Below, in pieces: positions 15,792 through 23,714 of a stretch of 36,483 bases of DNA (position 1 is the stretch's first letter; each line of letters opens with the position of its first letter). The position numbers were made by a program, and so were the translations under genes. This stretch comes from an uncultured SAR116 cluster alpha proteobacterium (lineage in GTDB: Bacteria; Pseudomonadota; Alphaproteobacteria; Puniceispirillales; GCA-002684695): assembly GCA_902532475.1 (NCBI GenBank), contig CACAIE010000018.1, positions 1 through 36,483 of the forward strand. The letters run 5' to 3'. The notes beneath the pieces were generated by a model that was not told the origin of the DNA, ran no database searches, and saw nothing but the letters and a program-made list of their open reading frames with translations.

Positions 15792-16547
15792 GTGAACCTG
15801 AATGGAAAGGTAGCTCTGGTTACAGGAGCTTCAAGAGGTATTGGTGAAGCCCTTGCTATAGGATTGGCAGAGCATGGAGCAGATATAGCTATATATGATC
15901 TTGAATCTGAAGAAAAAGGCTTACTGAATACGAAAAAACTGGTGGAGAATACGGGTCAAAGATGCTGGTCATATTTTCTTGATGTAGCAAGCAAACCTCA
16001 AATTACTGAGACAATCAATAAAACGCTCAGTGATACAGATTCAATCGACATCCTTGTTAATAACGCAGGAATACTAACGCCTTCCTCTCTTGAAGGATTG
16101 GACGAAAAGACTTGGGACGCTCATTTTGATGTTAATACTAAGGGGGTTTTTTTGATGTGTCAGTCTGTCCTACCGCATATGAGATCAAAAAAATCAGGCA
16201 GAATCATCAATATAGCCTCAATTGCAGGTAGACAGGGTTCACCCACTCAAGGACACTACGCTTCTACAAAGGCAGCAGTTATAACTCTTACAAGAGTTTT
16301 TGCCCAGGAGGTTGGAGAGGCTGGAATTACGGTTAATGCAATATGCCCTGGAATAATATTAACTGAAATGGGGAAGAATAACTTAGGGAGCGAAAAAGAA
16401 ATAAAACACTGGTCAAATGTTGCAGCATTAAAAAGATTAGGATATCCAAAAGACATTATAGGCCCAACTGTATTTTTCGCTTCAGATCTTTCAGACTTTG
16501 TAACAGGGCAGTCTATAAACGTTTGCGGAGGTATATATTTTCACTAA
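15792..16547 (+). CDS. Short-chain dehydrogenase/reductase, complete catalytic set
   Basis: This 251-residue SDR interconverts an alcohol and a carbonyl with NAD(P). It shows the cofactor motif TGASRGIG at 11-18, NNAG at 90-93, Asn115, catalytic Ser143, Tyr156 and Lys160 (YASTK), and the PG motif after the active site. It looks like the FabG/glucose-dehydrogenase group, ending CGGIYFH. It uses a GTG start at 15792 with AAAGGAG eight bases upstream. It follows the sulfatase by 25 bp and is probably cotranscribed with it. Its stop overlaps that of the opposing SDR gene. Confidence 0.9.
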   Translation: MNLNGKVALVTGASRGIGEALAIGLAEHGADIAIYDLESEEKGLLNTKKLVENTGQRCWSYFLDVASKPQITETINKTLSDTDSIDILVNNAGILTPSSLEGLDEKTWDAHFDVNTKGVFLMCQSVLPHMRSKKSGRIINIASIAGRQGSPTQGHYASTKAAVITLTRVFAQEVGEAGITVNAICPGIILTEMGKNNLGSEKEIKHWSNVAALKRLGYPKDIIGPTVFFASDLSDFVTGQSINVCGGIYFH

Positions 16548-17236
16548 AAACTCTCTACCCAAGGCCTGAGGTCTACTTCCCATGCCCACGCGCTCCTGTG
16601 CTGTTTGTGAAAATCTAAGTAAGTTTTTGCAATTTCATCAGGGTTCAAAAGACTGTCATTGGAGTCTTCATTCCCTCCAAAATCTTTAGATTTCGCAATT
16701 CCTCCATCGATCACAAAATGGCCAATGTGAATGTTTTGAGGATGCAACTCTCTTGCTAGAGCTTGAGCCAACCCCCTCAATCCAAACTTTCCCATTGCAA
16801 AAACAGACGAGTTAGCGAATCCTTTTACTCCTGCTGAAGCACCTGTAAAAAATAAACTTCCACTGCCTCTTTTTAGCATTCTCTTGGCTGATTGCTGTGC
16901 AACTAAAAAAGCGCCGTAACTAGTAATATCAACTGCTTTTTTTACAGCGACTGGGTCTAAATCAGTTATTGCGCCTCTCACTCTATTTGAGGGGTTGTAA
17001 ACTACTAAGTTGGGTGTTCCTACATCAGTATCTAATTGCTCAAATAAATTTTTAACTTCTTCAATTTTACTGACGTCGCATTGATATAAACTGGCATTAA
17101 TTTCTGAGGAAGCATCTTTTAATTTATTAATATTTCTTGAAGCTAAAGATACTTTCATTCCTTCACTAGAGCAAGCTCTTGCAATAGAAAAGCTTAACCC
17201 AAAACCAGCTCCAACAATTAAAACGCTTTCAGACAT
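16544..17236 (-). CDS. SDR-family protein with Phe in place of catalytic Tyr
   Basis: This 230-residue Rossmann protein has a glycine-rich cofactor loop VGAGFGLS at 8-15 and an NP in place of the NAG motif (VVYNPSN). Its active-site region is FTGASAG...SSVFAMGKFGLRG. Ser134 and Lys150 are present, but the catalytic Tyr position is Phe146. I recall other proteins with the FAxxKF(A/G)LRGLAQ signature having the same change, so it may define a subgroup rather than mark decay. The C-terminal half (IHIGHFVIDGGIA) is intact. The gene is alone on the - strand and divergent from tctC. Confidence 0.82.
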   Translation of the reverse strand: MSESVLIVGAGFGLSFSIARACSSEGMKVSLASRNINKLKDASSEINASLYQCDVSKIEEVKNLFEQLDTDVGTPNLVVYNPSNRVRGAITDLDPVAVKKAVDITSYGAFLVAQQSAKRMLKRGSGSLFFTGASAGVKGFANSSVFAMGKFGLRGLAQALARELHPQNIHIGHFVIDGGIAKSKDFGGNEDSNDSLLNPDEIAKTYLDFHKQHRSAWAWEVDLRPWVESF

Positions 17237-17477
17237 TTAAGTTCCTCAACTTTTCTCTAAAGTAAGATAAAGTAACAATACAAATATTTATTTTATATTA
17301 TTTACATAGTTATATAGTCATAATAAACAAAAAGAGAGAAAATAATCATTAACATTGGGATTTGATCTAAAACATATTGAAAAACTTTAATATTTATAAA
17401 TTAAGGTTACTAGTTGATATTTTTTAAAAAGATAAATACCTTGTTCAATAAAGATTTAACAATTCTATGGAGGAATT
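17237..17477. promoter_or_regulatory. Divergent intergenic region between SDR and tctC
   Basis: This is the longest non-coding stretch of the window (241 bp), very AT-rich. It must hold the promoters of the SDR on the - strand and tctCBA on the + strand. GGAGG at 17469-17473 is the tctC ribosome binding site. I see several AT-rich -10-like words but no convincing paired -35, and no RNA gene or long inverted repeat. Confidence 0.5.
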
Positions 17478-18440
17478 ATGAAGATAATATTTAAAATATT
17501 TTTAGCAGCAATTTTTAGTTTAGGACTATCTATTCAATCTTTTGCAGCTGAGTGTATTGCCCCAGCAAACCCTGGTGGTGGTTGGGACTTTACCTGTAGA
17601 GCAATTACTAAAATTATGCATGACATAGGAGCAGTAGACTCTCCTATCCAAGTCACAAATATGGCTGGTGGAGGTGGAGGCCTTGCATACACCCATGTGG
17701 TTAATGAAAGAAATTCTGATGATAACCTAATTGTAGCGGCATCTTCAGCAACTGCTACTCGTTTAGCGCAAAATAAATATTCTGGAATGACATCAGATCA
17801 AGTAAGGTTCTTAGGAGCTATTGGCGCTGATCCAGGCGTTATAGTAGTTGGTAAAGATTCACCTTATCAAAATTTAAATGAACTTCTTGACGCTGTCATT
17901 GCTGACCCTTCAAAGGTTGCTTTTGCTGGAGGTTCTGCTGCGGGTGGATTTGATCATCTAAAAGTTCTTATGGCTTTAGGTCGAAAAGGATTTAAAGACA
18001 TCAGAAAAGTGAAGTATATTGGTGTTGACGGTGATGCTGATGCCATCGCACAGACTGTGGGTGGATTTACTGCTGCCATGACTGGTGATATCTCAGGAGT
18101 AGTAGGCTTTATTAAATCTGGAGACGTAAGAGTGCTTGCCTCATTTACTGACGAAAGAATTCCTGGTTTTGAAAGTATACCAACTGCTAAAGAACAAGGC
18201 ATAGATGTGGTCGCTGTTAACTGGCGTGGACTTTACACTCCTAAGGGTGCATCTGAAGCTTCTTATAAGAAGTGGACAGAAGCACTTAGAAAGGTTGGAG
18301 ATTCACCAGAATGGGATAAGACTATGAAAGAAAGAGGCTTAGCTCCATTCAACAAAGTTGGTGGCAACTTCCAGTCTTATGTTGATCAAGTAATTGGTGA
18401 AGTTAGAGCTTTATCAAAAGAGATAGGCGTAATTCAGTAA
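17478..18440 (+). CDS. tctC: Tripartite tricarboxylate transporter binding protein TctC
   Basis: This 320-residue periplasmic receptor has a signal peptide (MKIIFKIF, hydrophobic core, cleavage near SFAAE at about residue 24). A TctC-family body follows, with the carboxylate-binding loop ANPGGGWDFTCR and a second glycine loop NMAGGGGGLAY. It captures a carboxylate for the TctAB membrane pair. GGAGG lies four bases before the ATG. The tctB gene starts 27 bp later. The TctC family is broad, covering citrate, tartrate, terephthalate and other acids, so the ligand is open. Confidence 0.92.
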   Translation: MKIIFKIFLAAIFSLGLSIQSFAAECIAPANPGGGWDFTCRAITKIMHDIGAVDSPIQVTNMAGGGGGLAYTHVVNERNSDDNLIVAASSATATRLAQNKYSGMTSDQVRFLGAIGADPGVIVVGKDSPYQNLNELLDAVIADPSKVAFAGGSAAGGFDHLKVLMALGRKGFKDIRKVKYIGVDGDADAIAQTVGGFTAAMTGDISGVVGFIKSGDVRVLASFTDERIPGFESIPTAKEQGIDVVAVNWRGLYTPKGASEASYKKWTEALRKVGDSPEWDKTMKERGLAPFNKVGGNFQSYVDQVIGEVRALSKEIGVIQ

Positions 18441-18466
18441 AGCTAAACTATTTACGGTTTTATTGA

Positions 18467-18904
18467 ATGTCAGACCGATTAATTGGAATAATAATAGCTT
18501 TGATGGCACTTGCATTTTTTGCAAGTGCCACTCAGTTAGAGGCACCATTTTTCTCTGACCCTGTTGGGCCAAAGTTATTCCCTTATTTTATCTCAATAAT
18601 AGCTTTTTTGGCTTCATTTAGAATGATAATCATGCCAGATGAAAAACCAACCTGGCCAGTTTTATCAACCTTTGCTAGTTTGGGAATAGCTATAATTGTA
18701 TTAGTCTTTTACGCTTATAGTTTGCGTCCACTCGGATTTTTAGTTCCAACAGCTTTATGCGCTAGTATTTTATCTTACCAGATAAGGCCAAAGTACATTA
18801 CTTCGTTAATTACAGGCATCTCTTTGTCTATTGGATTATTTATTATCTTTAAGTTTTTATTAGGATTGGGTTTATTCGCATTTCCTAGATGGATTTGGGG
18901 TTAA
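18467..18904 (+). CDS. tctB: Tripartite tricarboxylate transporter small membrane subunit TctB
   Basis: This 145-residue membrane protein has about four hydrophobic segments and the TctB arrangement (N-terminal helix, conserved DPVGPKLFPY stretch near residue 35). It partners TctA in sodium- or proton-driven uptake. The start lacks a clear ribosome binding site, suggesting low or coupled translation. A strong hairpin lies at 18504-18530, within its first 22 codons. The stop is two bases before the preferred tctA start. Confidence 0.88.
   Translation: MSDRLIGIIIALMALAFFASATQLEAPFFSDPVGPKLFPYFISIIAFLASFRMIIMPDEKPTWPVLSTFASLGIAIIVLVFYAYSLRPLGFLVPTALCASILSYQIRPKYITSLITGISLSIGLFIIFKFLLGLGLFAFPRWIWG
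18504..18530 (+). repeat. Perfect 11-bp hairpin inside the start of tctB
   Basis: The arms TGGCACTTGCA (18504-18514) and TGCAAGTGCCA (18520-18530) are exact complements with a loop of five T. The hairpin lies 64 bases after the tctC stop and 37 after the tctB start. No T-run follows the stem. It could shield the tctC message, slow tctB translation, or both. Confidence 0.7.
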
Positions 18905-18906
18905 TA

Positions 18907-20409
18907 ATGGAATTGTTTGCAAATTTATCATTAGGATTTTCAATAGCGTTAACCACAACAACACTAATGCTTGCTGTTATTGGTTGTATTTTAGGAACCA
19001 TGATAGGAGCTCTTCCTGGGCTTGGACCAACAAATGGAGTGGCAATATTAATACCTATTTCATTTACCTTAGGCCTGGACGCTACCCAGGCGCTAGTCTT
19101 AATGACGAGTGTCTATTACGGCGCCATGTATGGCGGTCGTATTTCTTCCATTCTATTAAATATTCCTGGGGATGAGCCTGCAGTAATGACAACTCTTGAT
19201 GGTTACCCAATGGCTAAAAATGGAAGGGCGGGTGACGCTTTAGTGTTATCTGGTTTTGCTTCTTTTGTAGGAGCGTTTTTAGCTACAATTGGTTTAATGT
19301 TACTTGCACCCATGTTGGCTCAGGTTGCATTTATGTTTGGTCCAGCTGAATATTTTGCACTATACCTTCTTGCCTTCTGTACTCTGGGTGGATTGGGATC
19401 AAACAATCAAGCCAAGGCTGCAATCTCTGTTTGTCTCGGCTTAGGAATTGCCATGATTGGAGTTGATAGCTCAACTGGAATGACTAGATTTACAGGTGGA
19501 AATCTCCATCTTTTCGATGGCATTGATTTCCTTGTAGCAATCGTTGGTTTATTTGCTATTACTGAAATATTTGTCTTTATAGAAAGTCACGGCAAAGAAA
19601 CAGCTATCGGTGTTAAATTAGAAAAAATATCAATCCCAATAAAAGAAATTGTTTATACTCGTTGGACAGTATTACGTGGATCATGCATTGGATTTGTGGC
19701 AGGCTTGTTACCTGGTGCGGGAGCTTCAATCGGAAGTTTTTTGGCGTACATGTCTGAAAAAGCAATCGTAAAAGACAACTCATCTTTTGGGAAGGGAGAC
19801 CCAAGAGGAGTAGCAGCTCCTGAAGCAGGAAATAACGCTGCGGCTGGCGGCGCATTAATTCCAATGCTGACATTAGGAATTCCAGGCTCAGGAACCACTG
19901 CGGTACTTCTTGCTTTGCTTATGACTCTAAATATTACCCCCGGACCTCTTTTATTTACTGAACGCCCGGAAGTTGTTTGGGGATTGATAGCCACTTTGTT
20001 GATTGCAAATGTTATGCTTTTAATACTTAATGTGCCATTGGTTAAGTTTTTTACAAAAATCCTTCAAGTTCCAGCTTCTATTTTATTGCCTGGCGTAACA
20101 ATGATTTCCTTTGTAGGCATTTACTCATTAACTGGCAGTCACTTTGACCTGTTGCTGATGATTGGATTTGGTGTCTTAGGATATTTTCTTAGAAAATTTA
20201 GCATCCCCTCTGTTCCTGTAATTCTAGGTATTTTACTTGGAGGTCACATGGAAGTAAGTCTGAGACGGGCAATGGTATTATCAGATGGAGACTGGACTTA
20301 CTTGCTGTCATCTCCAATATCAATTGGTCTTTGGGTGGCTGCAATTTTAGGCTTTGTTGCTCCCATTTTTCTTAAATCTATATTAAAAAAACCAACTCCC
20401 AATCAATAA
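18907..20409 (+). CDS. tctA: Tripartite tricarboxylate transporter large membrane subunit TctA
   Basis: This 500-residue protein has 10-12 hydrophobic helices and the two conserved TctA glycine-rich segments, GALPGLGPTNG near residue 35 and AGLLPGAGASIGS near 260. I choose ATG 18907 (MELFANLSLGFSIAL) over the in-frame ATG 18889, because it matches the usual family N-terminus and leaves no overlap with tctB. It completes the tctCBA operon. It ends five bases from the stop of the convergent ureohydrolase gene. Confidence 0.92.
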   Translation: MELFANLSLGFSIALTTTTLMLAVIGCILGTMIGALPGLGPTNGVAILIPISFTLGLDATQALVLMTSVYYGAMYGGRISSILLNIPGDEPAVMTTLDGYPMAKNGRAGDALVLSGFASFVGAFLATIGLMLLAPMLAQVAFMFGPAEYFALYLLAFCTLGGLGSNNQAKAAISVCLGLGIAMIGVDSSTGMTRFTGGNLHLFDGIDFLVAIVGLFAITEIFVFIESHGKETAIGVKLEKISIPIKEIVYTRWTVLRGSCIGFVAGLLPGAGASIGSFLAYMSEKAIVKDNSSFGKGDPRGVAAPEAGNNAAAGGALIPMLTLGIPGSGTTAVLLALLMTLNITPGPLLFTERPEVVWGLIATLLIANVMLLILNVPLVKFFTKILQVPASILLPGVTMISFVGIYSLTGSHFDLLLMIGFGVLGYFLRKFSIPSVPVILGILLGGHMEVSLRRAMVLSDGDWTYLLSSPISIGLWVAAILGFVAPIFLKSILKKPTPNQ

Positions 20410-20414
20410 TTTAC

Positions 20415-21419
20415 TTATTTACTATCCGCTTTCATTTTCCAGGCTATTTGAGACATGATTTCAAATGCTATAGAACCTGCCACCATTGAAGTTATGTTAT
20501 TTGGATTATCTTTAGTCGGCATTAAGCAAACTATATCCCCTCCTATAACATTCAAACCTTTAACTGATTGGATTAGTGAAATTGCCTCATCAACAGAAAA
20601 GCCATTACAACCAGGCTCTAAATTTGATACCGCTGGAGCTATAGTTGGATCCAGGCAATCTAAATCAAAAGTGATGTAGACAGGGTTTTCGCCTAGGGTT
20701 GATTTTATTTTCTTTATTACTTGTTGAAGACCTTGTTCCTTATATTCATCCATAGTCACAACTTGGTATCCAAGATCGTAACTCGGGTTCAACCAATCCA
20801 ATGTCCTAGTATTCCCCCTCAATCCCACCTGAATAGAAGTTTTCGCATTAATCAACCCTTCCCTGACGCAGAAACTTGCCCAGTGAGCCGCGCTATCCTT
20901 AGCACCTAAAAAGTGGTCAAGATTATCGAATGTATCTGTATGAGCGTCAATGTGCAGCAATGAAACTGGCTTGCCATTTGTTAACTTTGATCCCGCACCA
21001 GATATGCCCCTCAGTATTCCTCCAGTAATAGAATGATCCCCTCCTATAGAAACTGGCTTTATTAAATTTTCTGATATATTTTTATAAAAATTAGAAATAT
21101 CTCTAATGCATGCTTCATTGTTATTTGCTTCTGGTAAGGGCACATCGCCTAAATCATTAACTTTTGCTTCTTCCCATGGAGAAAACTCATACTTCATGTG
21201 AACCCTTCTTAGACTTCCCGAAACATTTCTGACTGCCCTTGGACCGAGATGCTGGTCTCTTTCTGTTGTGCCGTTGCCTGTTGAGTGAGGAACACCAATA
21301 AATCCAATGTCAGTATTCTCTAAACTTTCTTGAAAGTTGCACTTAAAAAATGATGGGATGCCCCACCAATACATTGTGTCCATCATCAATTTATCTTGAT
21401 CAAATTTTTTGTTAGTCAT
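20415..21419 (-). CDS. Agmatinase-family ureohydrolase
   Basis: This 334-residue enzyme should split a guanidino compound to urea and an amine. All six Mn ligands are visible: His129 (GGDHS), Asp158, His160 and Asp162 (DAHTD), Asp252 and Asp254 (FDLDCLDP). The substrate loop after them reads APAVSNLEPG instead of the common APGTGTPE, so agmatine should not be assumed. Guanidinobutyrate or another guanidine compound is as likely. I use the ATG at 21419, with GGGAG upstream and an ATGA overlap with the cupin stop, rather than an in-frame TTG further out. It is the last gene of a three-gene operon. Confidence 0.85.
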   Translation of the reverse strand: MTNKKFDQDKLMMDTMYWWGIPSFFKCNFQESLENTDIGFIGVPHSTGNGTTERDQHLGPRAVRNVSGSLRRVHMKYEFSPWEEAKVNDLGDVPLPEANNNEACIRDISNFYKNISENLIKPVSIGGDHSITGGILRGISGAGSKLTNGKPVSLLHIDAHTDTFDNLDHFLGAKDSAAHWASFCVREGLINAKTSIQVGLRGNTRTLDWLNPSYDLGYQVVTMDEYKEQGLQQVIKKIKSTLGENPVYITFDLDCLDPTIAPAVSNLEPGCNGFSVDEAISLIQSVKGLNVIGGDIVCLMPTKDNPNNITSMVAGSIAFEIMSQIAWKMKADSK

Positions 21420-21841
21420 ATTTTCGGCTCCCAACCTTTTTTAGCCATTTCAAAACCATCAAATGAGAAAGCAGGGGAAACAATGCAACTTACTAATGAC
21501 CATTTCCCAATAGACTTAGCTGACTGCCAAATCGACTTTGGAATAACTACTTGTAATTTTTCATTCAGTTTTAAATTTGGGCCAAGTTTTATTTCTTTAT
21601 TTATAGCTTCATTATCTGAGTAAGAAAGTATTAACGGGTCACCCAAGTGCCAAAGCCAGATTTCATCTGCGTCATTCACTCTATGCCAGTAAGACACCTC
21701 TCCTTCTTGAAGCAAGTAGTAAATCATGGATACAATTGACCTTTTGTGAGAGATAATATTTGATTGAAAAGTTTCCTTGTACCACCCGCCTTCCGGGTGA
21801 GGAGTTAAATCTAAATCTTCAATTATTTTTTTTGCATTCAT
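21416..21841 (-). CDS. DUF985 cupin protein
   Basis: This 141-residue RmlC-like cupin has the DUF985 signatures: LTPHPEGGWYKETF near residue 11, SMIYYLL, then HRVNDADEIWLWHLGDPL. No enzyme activity is firmly assigned to the family. His53 in YWHRVND, Glu59 (DEIW) and a later His are candidates for a ligand or metal site. It overlaps the ureohydrolase start by four bases and follows the racemase-family gene by 16 bp, so the three are probably one transcript and act on related compounds. Confidence 0.83.
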   Translation of the reverse strand: MNAKKIIEDLDLTPHPEGGWYKETFQSNIISHKRSIVSMIYYLLQEGEVSYWHRVNDADEIWLWHLGDPLILSYSDNEAINKEIKLGPNLKLNEKLQVVIPKSIWQSAKSIGKWSLVSCIVSPAFSFDGFEMAKKGWEPKI

Positions 21842-21857
21842 TTATAACTTCACCAAA

Positions 21858-22607
21858 CTAAAATGTATACAATTGACCAAAGTCAGGCATTTTTTCCTGG
21901 ATACCTGCGAGCCTCATGCAATGCCAAGCCATGGCATGATTTGAAGTAGTAACTGGGATGCCTATTGATCTTTCTAATTCTGGTATGAATTCCATAAATC
22001 TAATGCTTGTGCAGGAAATAAAAACCATGTCCACCGTTTTATTAGCAATGATCTTCTTCACTCCAGAGATTATGCTTTGACTATCTATAGAAGCCACCAC
22101 CGGGTCACTTATTTCATTAAATGAACCAAAAGAAGAGATGTTGTATCCTTTTCCTTCTATGTAGTTAGTAATATGTGAATTTACTTCTTTAACGTATGGC
22201 GTAAGTACCGCTATATTTTTTGCTCGGAAAGAATCAAACGCTTCAAATGCTGCTGTTATAGGCGTAGTGCAATACGCTTCAGGGTGAACAGCTCTAATAG
22301 ATTTAGTAATTGCTTGTTCGCCCAATACAACTGTAGCAGAAGTACAAGCATAAGCCACGACATCTAATCTATCTCCTGGCAGAATAAGTTTCAATGTTGT
22401 TGAAATTTTTGATCCCATATCACTTAGAGATTCAGGAGTAATAATAGGGGAATTTTCTATTCTTGCGTGAAAATAATCGGTTCCATTTACAGGGAATATA
22501 GCTCTAAACTCATGATCAATTGTATAATCTGAAGCCAAAACGATTAAGCCAATTTTTTTTCTTGTTTCAATAAATTTATCAGTTGTAAATTTTAAATTTT
22601 CTATCAT
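21858..22607 (-). CDS. Asp/Glu racemase superfamily protein (maleate isomerase/EutA-like)
   Basis: This 249-residue protein belongs to the Asp/Glu racemase, maleate cis-trans isomerase and arylmalonate decarboxylase superfamily. Both active-site cysteines are present: Cys88 in YACTSATVVLG and Cys199 in ISCTSIRF. This favours a racemase or isomerase over arylmalonate decarboxylase, which has a single Cys. The ectoine-degradation protein EutA is a relative. It is the first gene of a - strand operon with a DUF985 cupin and a ureohydrolase, and lies opposite the tctCBA transporter. A carboxylate or amino-acid substrate is likely, but not fixed by sequence. Confidence 0.78.
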   Translation of the reverse strand: MIENLKFTTDKFIETRKKIGLIVLASDYTIDHEFRAIFPVNGTDYFHARIENSPIITPESLSDMGSKISTTLKLILPGDRLDVVAYACTSATVVLGEQAITKSIRAVHPEAYCTTPITAAFEAFDSFRAKNIAVLTPYVKEVNSHITNYIEGKGYNISSFGSFNEISDPVVASIDSQSIISGVKKIIANKTVDMVFISCTSIRFMEFIPELERSIGIPVTTSNHAMAWHCMRLAGIQEKMPDFGQLYTF

Positions 22608-22704
22608 CTGTAATCTCTATTTTTTTTTATTTTAATCTATATTAGTTTACTCTCAAATGATTTTTCTGATATTGATGATTAAAATTATTAATTTAGGAGT
22701 ATGT

Positions 22705-23112
22705 ATGAGTAATTTTACCGGAAGTTGTTTATGCGGATCAGTTAATTATAAATCAAACTCTGATCCTCTTGTCACTCAAAATTGCCACTGCGATGACTGC
22801 AGAAAAGCATGCGGAAGTGTTTACCTTACAAATGTTTTTATAAAGGAAGAAAATTTCGAATCATCTGGAAAACCAAACAGTTTCTCACATCAATCTGATG
22901 CAGGGAATAATATGACTAAATTTTTCTGCCCTAATTGCGGTTCTCAAGTTTTTGGAAAAAACTCTGGGAGACCAGGAATAATTACCATTAGAGCAGGATC
23001 AATTAATGAAACAGAGTTGATCAAACCAATTAGAAATCTTTTTTTAAAGAAAAAAGTTGCCTCCACTCCTCTAGATGACAACTTAGAAGCGTGTGACGGC
23101 ATGCCATTATAA
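22705..23112 (+). CDS. GFA-family (glutathione-dependent formaldehyde-activating enzyme-like) zinc protein
   Basis: This 135-residue protein has the GFA zinc-binding pattern: CLCGSV near residue 9, CHCDDCRKACGS, and CPNCGSQVF. Gfa catalyses S-hydroxymethylglutathione formation in some bacteria, but most family members have no proven role. I start at ATG 22705 because TAGGAG lies five bases upstream and MSNFTGSCLCG is the usual family N-terminus. An in-frame ATG at 22657 would add 16 hydrophobic residues with no such support. Confidence 0.85.
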   Translation: MSNFTGSCLCGSVNYKSNSDPLVTQNCHCDDCRKACGSVYLTNVFIKEENFESSGKPNSFSHQSDAGNNMTKFFCPNCGSQVFGKNSGRPGIITIRAGSINETELIKPIRNLFLKKKVASTPLDDNLEACDGMPL

Positions 23113-23145
23113 AGATGCTGTTAAATTAATTATATAAGGTAAAAA

Positions 23146-23688
23146 ATGAAAAAAATTTGTGTTTTTGCTGGATCATCAACAGGAAAAAATGAAAACTATA
23201 AAAATATTTCTAGAAAACTTGGCCACCTCATTGCTCAAAGTAGTTCTAAACTTTTTTATGGTGGAGCAAAAGTAGGTCTGATGGGAGAAGTAGCAGATGG
23301 CTGCCTTGAAGAAGGAGGTGAAGTCATAGGTGTAATTCCCAAGTTTCTTTGTGCAATTGAAGTAAACCATGAGAACTTAACTGAAATGATTATTACGGAG
23401 ACTATGCATGAAAGAAAAACACTCATGTATAATAATGCTTCCATGTTTATTGCATTGCCTGGAGGAATAGGAACACTTGAAGAGTTAATGGAAGTTCTTA
23501 CATGGAAGCAACTTGGACTGATTAAAGAGAAAGTTTTAATAGTAAATATTGACGGTTACTGGGATAATCTATTCAAACTTTTTAAAGATATAGTCAGCAA
23601 CAATTTCATGAGCAGCATGAACCTTGATAATTTTACTGAAGTAAAAAGTGAAATTGATCTTAAGAGAGAAATTAATAGTATTAATTAA
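23146..23688 (+). CDS. LOG-family nucleotide phosphoribohydrolase
   Basis: This 180-residue protein is of the LOG (Lonely Guy) family, which releases ribose 5-phosphate from (cytokinin) nucleoside 5'-monophosphates. It shows the nucleotide-loop GGAKVGLMGEVADG at 39-52, the catalytic Arg90 in MHERK, and the hallmark PGGIGTLEE at 105-113. Length is typical. In bacteria the natural substrate is often an ordinary nucleotide such as AMP. It lies 33 bp after the GFA-type gene and 26 bp before sat, probably in one transcript. Confidence 0.88.
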   Translation: MKKICVFAGSSTGKNENYKNISRKLGHLIAQSSSKLFYGGAKVGLMGEVADGCLEEGGEVIGVIPKFLCAIEVNHENLTEMIITETMHERKTLMYNNASMFIALPGGIGTLEELMEVLTWKQLGLIKEKVLIVNIDGYWDNLFKLFKDIVSNNFMSSMNLDNFTEVKSEIDLKREINSIN

Positions 23689-23714
23689 AGATAAATAATA
23701 AGGAAAAATTTTAA

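Noticed and set aside
21420-21434. Five-residue N-terminal extension of the ureohydrolase from a TTG codon
   Set aside because: The ATG at 21419 has GGGAG upstream and a standard ATGA overlap with the preceding gene.
21783-21799. GC-rich 6-bp inverted repeat in the DUF985 gene
   Set aside because: It falls on the codons of the conserved HPEGG motif, so protein constraint explains it.
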